64,000 bases of DNA from Azolla caroliniana (GCA_043228905.1 JBHGNT010000011.1:8804001-8868000), one strand, 5' to 3'; shown: positions 51,344 through 63,810, counted from the stretch's first letter. Program-made: numbers and translations. Notes: generated by a model from the sequence alone, not told the origin.

Positions 51344-51732
51344 TGTTGTCTGTCTGGCCGGACTAGCCTCAACACAGGTGTCTATCCGACACTTCTCCAA
51401 AGGGGTGGTAAGGATTGGATGCTAGGTTACACGCGTAAGATGATTACACTAAGCACAGACCGTAAAACAATACAAAGACAAAGATAAACACGCAATAAGT
51501 ATATTTGTATTACTTCCGTAAAGCATTTACAAATCATCGGATCCTTTTATAGGCATCTGGCAAGGTTACAATCGGTGCGCTTAGGCAACCGGCATCCGAA
51601 TCGGTCCGGATCCGGATCGGTACAACTGTACCGGATCCGTCCCTCCGAATAATAAATATACTATTATTTACTTCCTATTATCCGATCCGACTCCGCCTTC
51701 CCACTTGTCCTTGCTCTTCTGACCGGCCAACA
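51344..51732 (-). repeat. 5' LTR of GYP-B
   Basis: 389 bp, TGTTGGCCGG...CAGACAACA on the minus strand, same family as the GYP-A 3' LTR. It has the inverted repeat GGTACAGTTGTACC and a TATAAAAGG box. Confidence 0.95.
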
Positions 51733-51737
51733 CCTAT

Positions 51738-51901
51738 CGTAGAACTCGCTTAGCACAATCCAAGTGAGTATCACGCGGTGTTTGCATGAATTGGCTAAGG
51801 AGACCGATTGGATAACTGAGATCGGGTCGTGTGATCGTGAGGTAGATGAGACTCCCGATGAGTTGCCGATACTGAGTCGGCTCACACGCTTTGGTGCCGG
51901 A
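51738..51901 (-). pseudogene. COP1b pol, RT-RNase H connection
   Basis: Short open stretch between GYP-B and the solo LTR: QYRQLIGSLIYLTITRPDLS and LSQFMQTPRDTHLDCAKRVL, typical of the region between copia RT and RNase H. Confidence 0.88.
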
Positions 51902-52655
51902 TGACAGGAACCCAACGTTCCTTATGCGCGACGCTCGGCCACAACCGAGCGTAGAATGATACACAGAAAAACGGGAAATAAAACCACGGTAGTCCACAGG
52001 CTGCAAACTGTCACTATGTAAGAATGTACAAAACAGTGAGTCCACAGAGGCAACGATCTCGTGCTCACGATCTTCGCCACAGGCGGCGGTTACAACAGAG
52101 GTAACGACCTCGTCTCTCTCTCTCTCTCTGAACAGGTACGCACTCTCTCTTCTTCTTGCACCAACAAGGAAGAATGACGATAACACACTAAAAAAAAGTT
52201 TGCCCTAAGTCATATTTATACTAATATGACTTTTCGACTATTTACAAATATAGCCTCGATGGGCTCTCAGAAACATATTTACGAATATGTCTCTTCCTTC
52301 GGTTCTCACCGGGTCTGCACCATCCGGCTCTCCGTAGCCAAGTACTCCTCATCCGGTTCACACCGGGTCTGCACCATCCGGCTCTCCGTAGACGGGTACT
52401 CCTCATCCGGTTCACACCGGGTCTGCACCATCCGGCTCTCCGTAGCCGGGTACTCCTCATCCGGTTCACACCGGGTCTGCACCATCCGGCTCTCCATAGC
52501 CGGGTACTGCTCATCCGGTTCACACCGGGTCTGCACCATTCGGCTCTCCGTAGCCAGGTACTCCTCATCCGGTTCTCACCGGATCTGCATCATCCGAGTT
52601 TGTTCATCGGCACTGTTCTTCTCCCTTCCCATCCGGAGGGACCTGTCTCCCAGCA
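51902..52655 (-). repeat. Solo LTR of COP2 type in COP1b
   Basis: 754 bp, ends TGCTGGGAG...TTCCTGTCA on the minus strand (each end one base off the COP2a form). It carries about five 54-bp units (52290-52590). Flanks CCGGA (51897-51901) and CCAGA (52656-52660) look like a TSD with one change. Confidence 0.9.
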
Positions 52656-52660
52656 CCAGA

Positions 52661-55600
52661 GTGCGCATCTAGTTTGAGATTACGATCGAGCGGGGTTGCC
52701 ACGGATTTGCACTCAGCCATCCCGAAATTGTATAGTAAGTTGAGGATGTAGTGTCGTTAAGAGATCATGATCCCGGCCGGAGTCCGAATTACCTCGATGC
52801 CGAGGAAGTAGTGGAGCTCCTTCATGTCCGTCATCTCGAACTTGTCGGAAAGGAGGGATTTGACTTTATTGATTTCGATGAGATGCTCACCTCCAATGAC
52901 TAGGTCATCCACATATAAAATGATGATGATCGGACTTGCAGAATTGCTTCGTATGTAGAGGGAGTTGTCCGATTTTGACATACGGAAGCCAATTTGATGA
53001 AGATATTGTGTTATCTTCGAATGCCAAGCACGTGGTGCTTTCTTGAGGCCGTAGAGTGGCTTCTTGAGTCAGCAAACAACTTTCGGATGGGTGCTCGAGT
53101 TGAAGCCGGGTGGTTGGATCATGTACACCTCTTCTAATTCGCCTTGGAGAAAGGCGTTCTTGACGTCCATTTGATGGAGGTGCCACCCTTTCGCCGCGGC
53201 AAGAGCAATTACGGTCCGTACGGTCGTCATCTTTGCCACCGGGGCAAAGGTCTCTTTGTAGTCGACGCCATGCGTTTGAGCGTATCCTTTCGCTACGAGT
53301 CGAGCTTTGTAGCAGTTTACGGAGACATCAATGTTATACTTCTTGTAGATCCATCTGCATCCGATCACCTTTTTGTGTGGTGAGGTGGAAACGAGATCCC
53401 ACGTCTTGTTCTTCCGTAGTGCCTGCATCTCCTCGTTCATTGCTTCGATCCATCACGGGTCCTTCGCGGCTTCCGAAAAGGTTTCCGGCTCCCGTACTGT
53501 TGCAACCTTCATCATAAAGGCGTACTGGTACGCCATATAATCGTTGTAGCCGAATCAGCTTATGGGGTTCTTTTCACGGGTGGAGCGACGAAGCTTTTCA
53601 TTTGCTAAGATGAGGGCTTTCTTAGCTCCGATTGGTACATCGAAACCGCCGAACTCACTGTCGAGTGAGTGAGTCGACTCATCGTCGTCGAAACGATCAT
53701 CTGCGTATTCCGCCATTTTCACCTTACCCGTGTCCATCTTTGGGCTAGGCCGTGATGTGCTTTGATCGCTCAAAGTCTCTTGTGGGCGTGATCGAACTCT
53801 CTTCGAACATGTGCCTAAGGCGATCCTCATCCTCTATCTCTTGTTCGACAGATTCTTGGTCGAGCGGAGTCGGAGTCGGAGTTGTCTCTGGTGCGTACCA
53901 GGATGCGGACTCGTCAAAAACGACGTCTCGACTTACTCGAGATTTTCGAGTTGAAGGGTTGTAGCACTTGTACCCCTTTTGCTCTAGTGAGTATTCTACG
54001 AGGATACATTTCTCCGACTTCGGGTCAAGCTTTTGACGCTTCTCGTCGGGGATGTGCATGTATGCTATCGTGCCGAATATCTGGATGTGCGATAAGTCCG
54101 GCTTCTTTCCAAAGTATTTTTCGTGCGGAGTGACATCGTGCACGTCAGATGTTGTGCACCGGTTCATTAGGTAGACGACCGTATTTGGAGCTTCGGCCCA
54201 ATATGACTTGGGCATATGCTTCTCGTTCATCATGGCCCGCGCTACTTCGAGGATGTGCCGATTTTTGCGCTCGGCTACTCCGTTTTGTTGCGGAGTGTGT
54301 CGGCAAGTGAATTCTCGCCGAATTCCTTCCGATCGAAGGACTCCTTGCCGCCATCCGATCGAAGGCATCGTACATGTCTGCTCGTGGCTTTCTCGATTTC
54401 ATTCTTGAAATTTTGGAAGTGTCCGAACACTTTGCTCTTTTGCCACATCGGGTAGATCCAAGTGTGCCTAGAGAAGTCGTCGATGAAGAGCACGTAATAT
54501 CGGCATCCGCCAAATGTAGCCATGTGCGCCGGTTCCCATACGTCAGAATGGAGTACGTCGAGTAGACCTTTGCTCACGTTCCACTCTTTTGGGAATGGGT
54601 GTCGGTGTTGCTTTCCTAATTGGCACGCTTCACATACACCTTCAATCTCCTTCTCTTTTAATGTCGGGAGTCCGATGATGACTCCTTTTGATTTCATTGC
54701 TTTGAGTTTGTTGAGATTGATGTGGCCGATTCGCTTGTGCCATAGCTCTATGTTGGAGTCGGCTTTCGTGTTTTTCGCGAACATGGCGGATTTCATCTCG
54801 CATGAATCGAGAATGAACATCCGGCCCTCTCTTCATCTGCATGCGATGAGTCGGCCCTCTTTTTCGATGAAGCAACCGCCTTGATTAAATCGAACTTGCA
54901 TCCCTTGCTCTACTATTTGGCCGACGGAGACCAAATTCTTCGTAATGGTCGGTACATGCAAGACATTTTTAATGTAATTTTGCTTACCTTCTTTGCCAAA
55001 TGGAACATTGCCAATGTGCCAAATCGGGTGCGTAGTGTCGTCTCGGGTTTTCGACATAGCTAGGTTGGTCCGGATCTTGAAGTTCTCGGAACCATTCTTG
55101 ATGCGATGTCATATGGTTCGAGGCACCAGAATCGACGAACCATACATCTTCCGGACCGGAGGCACTAGTTGAGGTAGCGGCCGACATAGAGTTTGCTCTA
55201 TGTTTCATCATGAACATTCCGCCACGGTCGGAGTTGTGCGCATACATTCCGCCACGATATTCATAGTCGGAGTTGTGCCCGTACATTTTGCCACGGTCGG
55301 AGTTGTGTGCATAGATTCTGCCACGATCTTCGTAGTCGGAGTTGTGTGTGTAATTCGTGAGTTGTCGGTTTGTGGAAGCCGATTCACGCATCTTCTTTCG
55401 GCACTCTTCTTCGTGGTGACCGAGCTTTCCGCAATATCCGCGTTCGGTTGCGTTTTGACGGCTCGGGCCGGAGTGGGAGCTCCCCCTTCTTGCGAAGGTT
55501 CCTTGTTGGCCTCTGTTTTGCGGCCGAAATTGGGAGTTGTTGTCGTAGGTCGGACCTCGTCCGCCTTGTCCTTGGCCAAATTGGCCTCTTGCTCGTCTGC

Positions 55601-56243
55601 ATCCTCTTCCTCCATTAGAGTGTGTGTAGAGCATGTGTCCTTCCGACTCATTGCTCCGTGTACGCACGTGGTTTTTTTCGACCAATAGCATTGATTGGAG
55701 CTCGAAGAAGGAGGGAGATTTCTCCCGTGCTAGAACGGCGGTTCGCATCGCGCCGAACCGCGGTGCGAGGCCGCCGAGGCATATTTGCACCATCTCATCA
55801 TCATCTATAGTTATGCTTATTGAGCTGAGCGAGTCGCAAAGCTCCTTGATCTTCAAGGTGTATGTCGTGATGGACATGTCCCTTTGTTGAATGTTGTTCA
55901 ACTCTTGGCGGAGTTGAACCTTCCTCGCGGTCGTGTTGGCGGCGAAAATCTTTCGTAGATTTTCCCACGCTTCCTTCGGCATCTTGGCTTCTCAAATGTA
56001 ACCGAGCATGTGGTCATAAACACATGTCGCCAAACAATACATCACACGGCTTGCGGCTTGCTCCCATGTCGCATATCCGGGAGCCGCTTTGGTGGGTCAG
56101 TCTTCATGCGCTCCTTTGATGTAGCTCCAATAGCCTTGTTCGACAAGGAATTGGTGCATCTTGTACTCCCAAGATGTGAAGTTGTTTCGATCCAACTTCT
56201 CGGTAGGGAGAGCGCTCCCCATTTGAGTATTCATTATGTCCAT
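52661..56243 (-). pseudogene. COP1b gag, protease, integrase and RT (decayed)
   Basis: ATG 56243 starts Gag (MDIMNTQMGSALPTEKLDR). Two early TGA stops (near 56095 and 55994) fall where COP1a has Arg codons. The knuckle is YCGKLGHHEEEC with the first Cys changed to Arg. A 3'-gag spacer repeats HNSD(Y/R)-type units about six times. Protease WFVDSGASNHM is intact (about 55125). The integrase finger ELWHKRIGHINL and core VHSDVWEP and RSDGGKE are present, with a frame change near 54330. C-terminal to that, GVAERKNR supplies the Glu. RT has [15 protein letters not shown] and ILYVDDLVIGG (about 52900) with small indels. It is the better copy of the COP1 family. Confidence 0.88.
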
Positions 56244-56381
56244 TCTTCTTCTTCTTCTTCTCTCTTCGAATGCGAGCTATGTAGCGAAGCTACGATAGCT
56301 ATGAGCCGGTTCTTGGTCGTCGGCGTAGAGCACAACACACGATCACGATGAGGCGAATGGCCTAGATTGAGCTACCAAATC

Positions 56382-56770
56382 GCTCTGATACCATGTAAAG
56401 AATCAAGAGATGGATTCTTGTGAAGCGGAAGAGATTTGAGTTATGTGTGTGTGTAAGAGAGAGAGAGAGAGTGAAACACCGAGAATACGCAAGGTAAAAG
56501 TATATTGACAAAGGAGAAAGACCCAACATTATACAAGGTGGGAGGAGGGTGCTTTATGTAGTCACCCTCTCTCTTCATTAACAACGAGACTCATGGAGCA
56601 TGGGGAATGTAAAAGCTCATAAGTTATGTGTCATAGAATATGATTCTATGACTCATACTAAATGCTAGAATACAAAGAGGTGACTTAATGGTGACTCTTG
56701 ACCGTTGGAGTGTCTATTCACTCTCAAGGTGAGTTCACACACTAGACCAAGTTGAGCTTGATTCTCAACA
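56382..56770 (-). repeat. 5' LTR and primer site of COP1b
   Basis: The LTR is 56394-56770 (377 bp; TGTTGAGAATC...CTTTACA on the minus strand). The primer site TGGTATCAGAGC is at 56382-56393, directly next to it. Confidence 0.93.
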
Positions 56771-58173
56771 ACGATGTGTCTCCCACTCTGTCCTCTCTTG
56801 AGCCTTCTCTTACGATATTAATTATTGTTGTGCATTGGGTCGAGCGTGGTTGCCCTAATCGCACACGCTCACCTCATGACCCATTTGCATATGATGTTGA
56901 GTATGCCACTCTTCCATTTATTGAGCCATCACTTGGCTGATTCTATGGGATGTTGTGGTCTTGACGAGGTGTATGTCGCCTACCTATGCCACTCTACTCT
57001 CTATTGAGTCATCACTTGGCCGATTCTATGGGAAGTTGTGGCCTTAACGAGGTACATGTCGCTTACCTATGCCATTTTACTCTTTATTGAGCCATCAATT
57101 GGCAGATTCTAGGGAGTTGTGGTGGTCTTGAGGAAGTGGATGTCAACTACCTTAGGGTTTCATACCTTAAGGCATGCTTAATGATTCATACACCTAATTG
57201 ATTATTATTCTAATTAATTCCTACTTACACAAATTTTCGTTTCACTTTTGTATGATTTTCTAGTATTTGTCATTTACCCACCCACAATTAACTCTCTTTC
57301 TTGCCCTTATTTTAAGTTCATCTACACTATTTATGTACGTTTAATGGTGTAACGATTCATGTAGACTATTTTTTAATATTGAGTGGGCATCATGCCGTTT
57401 TTTGAACGATTTTTACCAACGACTCATCTAGGTTTAACTCATATTATCGACCCTTAGAACTCGAGTAAAACTCATAGATTTGAGTTCTACATCTTTGCGC
57501 ACAACACCACTGCCACTTGTATCAATTTGTGGCTTATGTCACAATTGTGCAAATTACAACCACCATATTGGGATGTATGTGGCTTATGTCACAATTGTGC
57601 AAATTACAACCACCATATTGGCATGTATATGTGCATACCTCGCACCATCCATTTATTTGTGACATTTTGTTTTTAGTAGGTAACACATGTGTTTTTTGAC
57701 CCTTGTTTTCGTCACTGCTTGATTCTTATGGGTAGTGCCTTATTTTATCGTTTTTGTCATAACATTTGCTTGTTACTCGCAAGACTAGAATATTACTTGC
57801 GAGTGCACTTGTTTTTTCACGTAATACACTTTCTCAACCATATCAATACATGTTGGGTTGGCATTCTAATATAAGGCTAACTAGGAAACTACGTTGATGT
57901 TAGAACCATGGTTGAGCCTCAGGGAGCCGCCATGATTATTCAAGATAGAGATTCAAGAAAGACATCTTAGCAATGTTTTCCCCCATGGTTTTTAAAACAC
58001 CATAGTGTTACCATAGTTATCGGATTTCGAATCACATCCCATATGTCTAGAGGGGTAAAGACGTGAGATGCTTTCTTGGTAAAATTCTTACAATCAAAAT
58101 TTCAAGCATTCATTTTGCTTGTGTATTTTCTAAACCTCCTTATTTATATTGCGTAGGTCCCATAGATTGCATC
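56771..58173 (+). other. CHR1b leader, second part
   Basis: It continues the leader after COP1b up to the gag ATG. It has three 83-bp units (anchors near 56939, 57022, 57105) and a separate 50-bp tandem duplication (GGCTTATGTC at 57531 and 57581). Otherwise no gene or motif was recognised. Confidence 0.85.
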
Positions 58174-59433
58174 ATGGAACAAGTTTTGAACGTTGTTGGA
58201 GCAATCTCTTCGACTAAGACCTCTCAACTCCAATTCGCATCTCGCGCACAAGTTGAGATCACTATTGAGCAATTGCTCACTATTACCTCAAATCAATTGG
58301 CCGAAATGAGGTAGGACAATATGGCATTGGAAAAGAAATTCCAAGAATTGACAATTGAGTCCAAGAAAGAAAGAACCGAGGAGGCCATTAGCACTTGGCT
58401 TGGTCGTTGGGAGTCTCACTTTGAGCTCTACCCCAAGCTCGATGCTGTAAAAATTGGTTACGTCGGTCGTGAGTTAGGTGGCTGAGCTGCTGCTTGGTGG
58501 CGCGCGCGACCTAAGGACTGCAAAGAGCTTACCCACAACTTGGGAAGGTTTCGTTGATGTTTTTAAGAAACCGTTTTTGCAACCACCTTCTCAAACTGAA
58601 CAAGCGCAACACTTGCTCACGTTGTTGAGTAAGCCATTTACCTCTCTCGAGGATTATGTGCATCATGCTCGGACCCAGATCCAAAAATCGGGACTTACGG
58701 GTGAGAAATGGTTTGTTGCTTGCTTGTTGAATGGTATTCCTAAAGGGGATTACCATTAGATTGTCCATGACAAGGACCCCACAACTTTTGAGGAAGCCGT
58801 CAACGTTGTACTACGGTACCATAGGACTTCCAAGAAAGACCACAATAAACCTGAGTTTGCCAAAACTCCGAATGTCAAGTTCATTGGGAAACGTAAGCAA
58901 TCCAATGACACTCTTGACCGCGACTCCAAGAAACCTAACCTCTTCTGTGCATATTGCAAGAAATGGGGCCAATGAACACCCCTCCTCAAGACAAATCTAG
59001 GAGTCACACAGGTGAGTTTTTTGATGTTGTTGAAGTTCATACCAACCACTTAAGTTCATGTGAATGCCCTTTTCCTTCACATTTACTTGGTCCTAATGAT
59101 TTACTCCGAGCAGTCGGGTATATCAATGGAACACAAGCACATTTCTTGTTTGATTCTGGCAGTTCTCACAATTTTCTTAATGATCATTTTGTGCAGCAAA
59201 TGGAACTCCACATAAGCGTAAGTGATCATATCTACCAAGTTCACATGGCAAATGGAAGTGTTCAATACATTAGTGGCAATGTTTGTCAACTGCCAATTCA
59301 AATAGGATACGCTTGGTTTTTTAATAAAAACCCTTCTTTGTCCGTTGATTGGGTTAATCACTCAATCACATTTGAACTTAATAATCGTAAACATTTTATT
59401 CAATGTTCCAAACTTCCGAGATCAACTCGGTGA
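58174..59433 (+). pseudogene. CHR1b gag-protease (decayed)
   Basis: ATG 58174 starts MEQVLNVVGAISSTKTSQ, parallel to CHR1a. Stops lie at about 58312 and 58483, with frame changes near 58500 and 58760. A Gag segment (GEPSFVVTPFKG in CHR1a) is deleted near 58375, and the zinc knuckle is lost near 58970, where CAYCKKWGQ stops. The protease segment is open from 58954 with FLFDSGSSHNFL. It ends at a short deletion joint into RT, marked by a duplicated CCGAGATCAACTCGGTGAT. Confidence 0.87.
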
Positions 59434-61152
59434 TATTTTACTCACCGATATTTTCCGAGATCAACTCGGTGATTTTGTTGTCGTCTTCTTGGATGATATT
59501 TTGATATATAGACGTACCTTGCAAGATCATGTTCAACATGTTCGATTTGTTTTGCAAAAGTTGCGTGACAACTCTTTCTATGCAAAACATTCAAAATGTG
59601 ATTTTTTCCAAAAATGTATTGTGTACCTAGGTCATTTAATTATGGAAAATGGTGTTGAAATTGAACCTTCTCGTATTGAAAAGGTTAAACTTTGGCCCAT
59701 TCCTCGTAATATTCGTGAACTGTGATCATTCTTAGGGTTTGTTGGATTTTTACAAAAATCAATTCATAACTATTCCAAATTGACTACGCCATTAACTGAC
59801 CTTTTAAATGGTCATCCACGTAAGTCTGTCAAACCAATTGCATGGAATGAACAACTTGACAAATCATTTGAGACACTCAAAGAGCATGTGTGTTTGGCTC
59901 CCATTCTTCTATTACCGGACCCTTCTAAGCCTTTCTCAATCGAAACCGATGCCAGTGATTATGCTATTGGTGTCGTTCTTTATCAAGGCGGTCACCCTAT
60001 TGCTTTTGAAAGTAAGAAGCTTGATGCTGCTCAATCTCGGTATTTAGTTCAAGAGAAAGAGTTGTTTGTGGTAATACATGCACTTAAAACATGGAGGCAC
60101 TATCTCTATGGAAATAAAATTGTGGTTACAACAGACCATCAATCATTGAAGTATTTTTGTGACCAGCCAGATCTTATTGGTCGTAAAGCCCGTTGGGCTG
60201 ACCTTATGCAAGATTTTTATTTTTCCATATGGTATCACAAGGTGAACATTGTTGCGGATGCTCTTAGTCGCATTAAAGAAGTTAACATGCTTAGCTTCAA
60301 GGAAATAGAATCTGATCTTTTAGATCACCTTCGAGGGAAATACCTTGATGACAGTTATTTTTCAAAATACTAGATGAAAGACAAATCTGGTTTAGATGCC
60401 GATACTAGTAGCCTACCCTCGAAGGCGACCTTTCAGATTACAAACAGTTTACTCTACCGTAGTGGAAAGGTCTGTGTTCCAGATTTACCAAACATAAAAA
60501 CAGAAAATTCTTCATGAATGTCATGATGCACCATTTGCTGGTCATCCTGGAATACAACACACACTCGTTCTCATCTCGAGTACTTTTTTCTGGCCTAAGA
60601 TGCGCTCTGACGTGCATAAATATGTAACTCAATGCTTACAATGTCAGATTAATAAGTCGGAACGACTTAAAGCTGCGGGTCTTTTACATCCCTTAGATAT
60701 TCCCAACAACAAATGGGAAAGTATCTCGATGGATGTTATTGTTAGTTTACTTCGTACACAGAGGGGTCATGATGCCATTTGGGTTGTCGTTGACAGTCTA
60801 ACAAAATTGGCTAGATTTATTCCTACCAAAACCACGGTAACCGCACAACAATTGGCTTATCAATTTGTTGATGAGTTATTTTGTTTTTACGGATTACCGA
60901 TGGATATTGTTAGTGATCGAGATTCCAAGTTTACTAGTGACTTTTGGACTCAAGTCTTTAAGAAACTGACTCTACGTCATTGTCTACGTGCAAGTGCGCT
61001 AAGTTAGCCCCACAATATTGTGGCCCATTTGAAATCCTTAAGCGGGTTGGGTCATCTTCTTATCACCTTGCCTTACCCCGTAACATTGGTATTCATCCTG
61101 TTTTTCACGTAAGTCGTCTAAAACCATTTTTAGGCTCTGGTGATAACACCAT
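59434..61152 (+). pseudogene. CHR1b RT end, RNase H and integrase (decayed)
   Basis: Only the catalytic end of RT remains: DIFRDQLGDF then VVVFLDDILIY (about 59490). One stop lies at 59723. RNase H is well kept (59780-60373) with ETDASDYAIGVVL and EKELFVVIHALKTW. The integrase finger appears near 60500-60660 (QCLQCQ). The core has MDVIVSL and SDRDSKFTSDFW, but a deletion near 60990 removes the stretch with the catalytic Glu. The frame re-enters at KLAPQYCGPFEILKRVGS and ends at the solo LTR target ACCAT. Confidence 0.87.
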
Positions 61153-61555
61153 TGTTGAGAGACAAGCTCAAAATCGGCCGGATTGGCTGAAGAAGCCGAG
61201 GACCAGATCGGTTGGGACCGATTGGTTAGGCCGAGTGCGTAAACCGAGAGGCCGTTAGGAAAGATATTCCGTGAGGAATATATTTGGGAGTTAGTGTAGG
61301 AGCTCTTAATGAGCATTGAAGTACTGTCAGTACTTCGATCAATCCTTCTAGGACTTGTATAAAAGTGTTCATGGAACACACATATGTATAGAGTAGTGAA
61401 TCGAGATCTTTTGTTGAATATAGTTCTTGTGTTTTCTCTCTCTCACTCTCTCTGTCTCTCCCGAGTATACTGTGTAAGCTCAAGCTCTCCATTAAACCTG
61501 AGTTTTCTTCCTTCTGTTCGTTTTTTATACTTGCTTCCGCACGCTACTTTTTACA
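61153..61555 (+). repeat. Solo LTR of COP3 type in CHR1b
   Basis: 403 bp, TGTTGAGAGACAAGC...CTTTTTACA, with a perfect TSD ACCAT (61148-61152 and 61556-61560). It contains TACTGTCAGTA, the TATA box TTGTATAAAAG (about 61356) and a CT-rich leader. Confidence 0.93.
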
Positions 61556-61783
61556 ACCATCACAATCCAAGATCTTGTAACATTAGAGGATTTTTCTTAC
61601 AAACCTCATGTTCTTGAACGAATTCTTGATTCTCGTACTAAACGTTTATGTTCTAAAGAGATTCGGCTATTCCAAATCAAATGGATGGATAAACCTATTG
61701 ATGATGCCACATGGGAACGCGAGCATACTGTTCAGGTACAATTTCCTCACTTTATATTGCAAGAGTGCAATCTTTTGAAGTAG
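61556..61783 (+). pseudogene. CHR1b chromodomain
   Basis: After the solo LTR the integrase tail resumes: TLEDFSYKPHVLERILD, then LFQIKWMDKPIDDATWERE and HFILQECNLLK, with a stop TAG at 61781-61783. It has the beta-strand and W-E helix layout of a chromodomain, the part that targets chromoviruses to histone marks. The aromatic Trp of IKW is kept, unlike TCN. Confidence 0.87.
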
Positions 61784-61790
61784 GGGAGTA
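61778..61790 (+). promoter_or_regulatory. Polypurine tract of CHR1b
   Basis: AAGTAGGGGAGTA overlaps the stop codon and touches the 3' LTR. Confidence 0.85.
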
Positions 61791-62263
61791 TGTTATGTAC
61801 ACATAACATTGGTGAGGGTAGGTCACAAATATTTACATTAGTGAAGGGTATGTTCACTAATGTTAAAAAGGGGACTAATGATTGGATAGAAGGAATGATA
61901 GGTGCATGCACTATCATGATTTGGACAACCAATGAATGGAGAGCCTTTTAGAAAGGCACATCTATTCAAGGGGCCTAGTAAAAGGTATAAATATGAGGCT
62001 TAGCTACCCTCATAATCAGATTACGTCGGAAGGCTACTGTCTTAGACACCGGTGGTGCGGGCTAGGCTTTCGTCTCGACGATCGTGTTTATCTCTTCCAA
62101 GGTATTAGTCATCCTAATATCCGACGGTATGGGACGTCGGTGGTAGGTTTGCTATGTCTAGATCATAGCTCAGGGGTGGTCGGGTGGAACGGGTTCTTCT
62201 ATCCATTCTATTTTCCTTCTTTTACTTTAGTTTGGTCTATTGATTAGTAATAGGCTCTTAACA
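61791..62263 (+). repeat. 3' LTR of CHR1b
   Basis: 473 bp, the same length as the 5' LTR, with about 18 substitutions by eye. It ends CTCTTAACA against CTTGG. Confidence 0.95.
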
Positions 62264-63810
62264 CTTGGGCCTGTTCACGACGCTCATCTCGGCAGAAATT
62301 CCCCCTACAGTTGTTCTAATTGCGTCGGTGATTGCGGTACCCATGGCGTTTCGGGTTTCGTCTGTCCTTGTCTGGGTAGGCTCGTTGTTCCGGCTACCTT
62401 CTATCATCCCTTTGCCGGTCATAATCCAGGGAGTAATCGTGCTTGTAGCGATCCCAGTCGTAGACGTCTCTTCGTCTGTTCTCATATCTGTCACCATGTT
62501 TCAATCATTATCGTTCATCCCTCCTAATTCATTTCTTGTTCGGTCGTTGCTCAGTTCAGGTCTCAATATGTACTCACACTGTTCCATAGTGTGTGACCGA
62601 GAGTGGCACAACATGCATTGAGTCCGCATTGTGCATTCTAATGTGGAGTGTACGGGGTTGAGGCGTGTTGTGCATTGCACTGCCTAGCGGAATCGTAGAT
62701 CCTCCTCTTTAGGAACCGCTCGTTAGAGAGTCCCCATCAACATGTAATTACTATTCTTATCCATTTCCAATACACGGTCGATAACTTGATCGATAGTGCT
62801 AGTCCAGAAATCCAACATTTTTAGCATTGTTCAGAGAGCTCTTGGAGCGCAGCCAAAAATACTTCTTTCGCCTCATCTTCTGGTGGTGCTCTGGTCAGCT
62901 AGTTGTGCAACGTCTTGAAGCGAATGATGAACTGTGCAACCATCTTGTTAGGTTCCTGATAGGCTATGTAAAATTGGCCGACCAGCTCCCTCTATTCCAC
63001 ATGTCGCTGAAACAGTCACAAAAAGTTTTCCTTCAAGGCATCGAACGTACCAAAGCTACCGGGAAGATGGTTTGCATGCCACCTCGCTGCTAGTCATTCC
63101 GAACTCCGCAATTTTTGAACGCTCAACCTTTGCTTCTGTCAATCATTGCGAGACATGGTTAACTTCCCATGTCTGTAAGAAGGCATAGACGTGTGCCTTT
63201 GCATTTGGGTCGTCCCGGTATTTCGGGTACGAGTATGGAATGGTGTCGTTGTCTAAAGGTTGTTCTGGGGGGTGGTGTTGGTACCTGCTCGTCCTTTTTC
63301 TCCGATTTCCGGTCCGGTGGTGGTTTCCGTACGTGCTCGTTCTTCTCCTTCGATTGTTGGTCTGATGGTGGTGTTGGTACTCGATTGCTCGTCCTCTCAT
63401 TTTCCAGTGGTGTTGGTAATGTCGTTTCCGATTCTAGTGTCAGTGTGTGCTCCAAACTCTCGTCCTCTGGTACATCTGGAGCATCGTGACCACTTTGGTA
63501 GTTTGAATGGACGCAGTGTTTGTTGTTCGACTCTGACTCAAAGGCTGAATATGCCTCGGAGTCCCCGTCACCTATGGCTAGGGTTTGGAGTATTGATTCT
63601 ACATCGCGTAGACTGCTCAGGCTACTACCTTCGTTCGGATGTCATTGATTCTGTAACCGGTGACTCCTCCGCGACCCGCCAAATCTCTCTAGGAAAAGAC
63701 CGGTCCTATCGGATTTGCTCGACTGCCTGCTGGTAGGCGTCCTGCTTCCACAGTATCTCGGCTAGTCTTCTCGCTCATTCGGAAATTGGGTCGTTCATCA
63801 GTCTAGTCAT
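62264..63810 (-). pseudogene. GYP-D gag (heavily decayed)
   Basis: The ATG at 63810 gives MTRLMNDPISE and then a stop. Collinear Gag pieces follow in several frames: RDDPNAKAHVYAFLQTWEVN (about 63180-63240), a Pro/Lys-rich linker (63260-63400) and the second knuckle CMLCHSRSHTMEQC (about 62570-62610); the first knuckle has lost a Cys. It continues at 33247 once CHR1b is removed. It is the most degraded member of the lineage, consistent with being the outermost. Confidence 0.8.

Larger units (their letters stand above)
45979..51732 (-). mobile_element. GYP-B, internally deleted Ty3/gypsy element keeping gag and aORF
   Basis: A perfect TSD CCTAT (45974-45978 and 51733-51737) flanks it inside COP1b RNase H/RT. 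It has a complete 5' LTR, primer site, gag through the third knuckle, then a deletion that removes protease, RT, RNase H and integrase. The aORF with its upstream TATA spacer follows, then a 3' LTR trimmed by a second deletion. It cannot encode a polymerase. LTR overlap differs at about 6 of 290 sites. Confidence 0.94.
34039..56770 (-). mobile_element. COP1b, Ty1/copia element, full length before later insertions
   Basis: Removing COP2a, GYP-B and the solo LTR leaves about 5.4 kb with two LTRs, a primer site, gag-pol and a polypurine tract. It sits in the CHR1b leader with TSD GCGAT/ACGAT (34034-34038, 56771-56775). LTRs differ at roughly 7-8 of about 370 comparable sites. It is the same family as COP1a. 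Confidence 0.92.
33248..62263 (+). mobile_element. CHR1b, chromovirus with both LTRs, split by nested insertions
   Basis: Both 473-bp LTRs, the primer site, the leader, gag-pol and the polypurine tract are present. Inserted into it are COP1b (34039-56770) in the leader and a solo LTR (61153-61555) before the chromodomain. Without these it is about 5.9 kb. Pol has lost most of RT and the end of the integrase core. The TSD is CTCGG/CTTGG. About 18 of 473 LTR positions differ by eye, the highest of any pair here, as expected for the outermost complete element. Confidence 0.92.
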
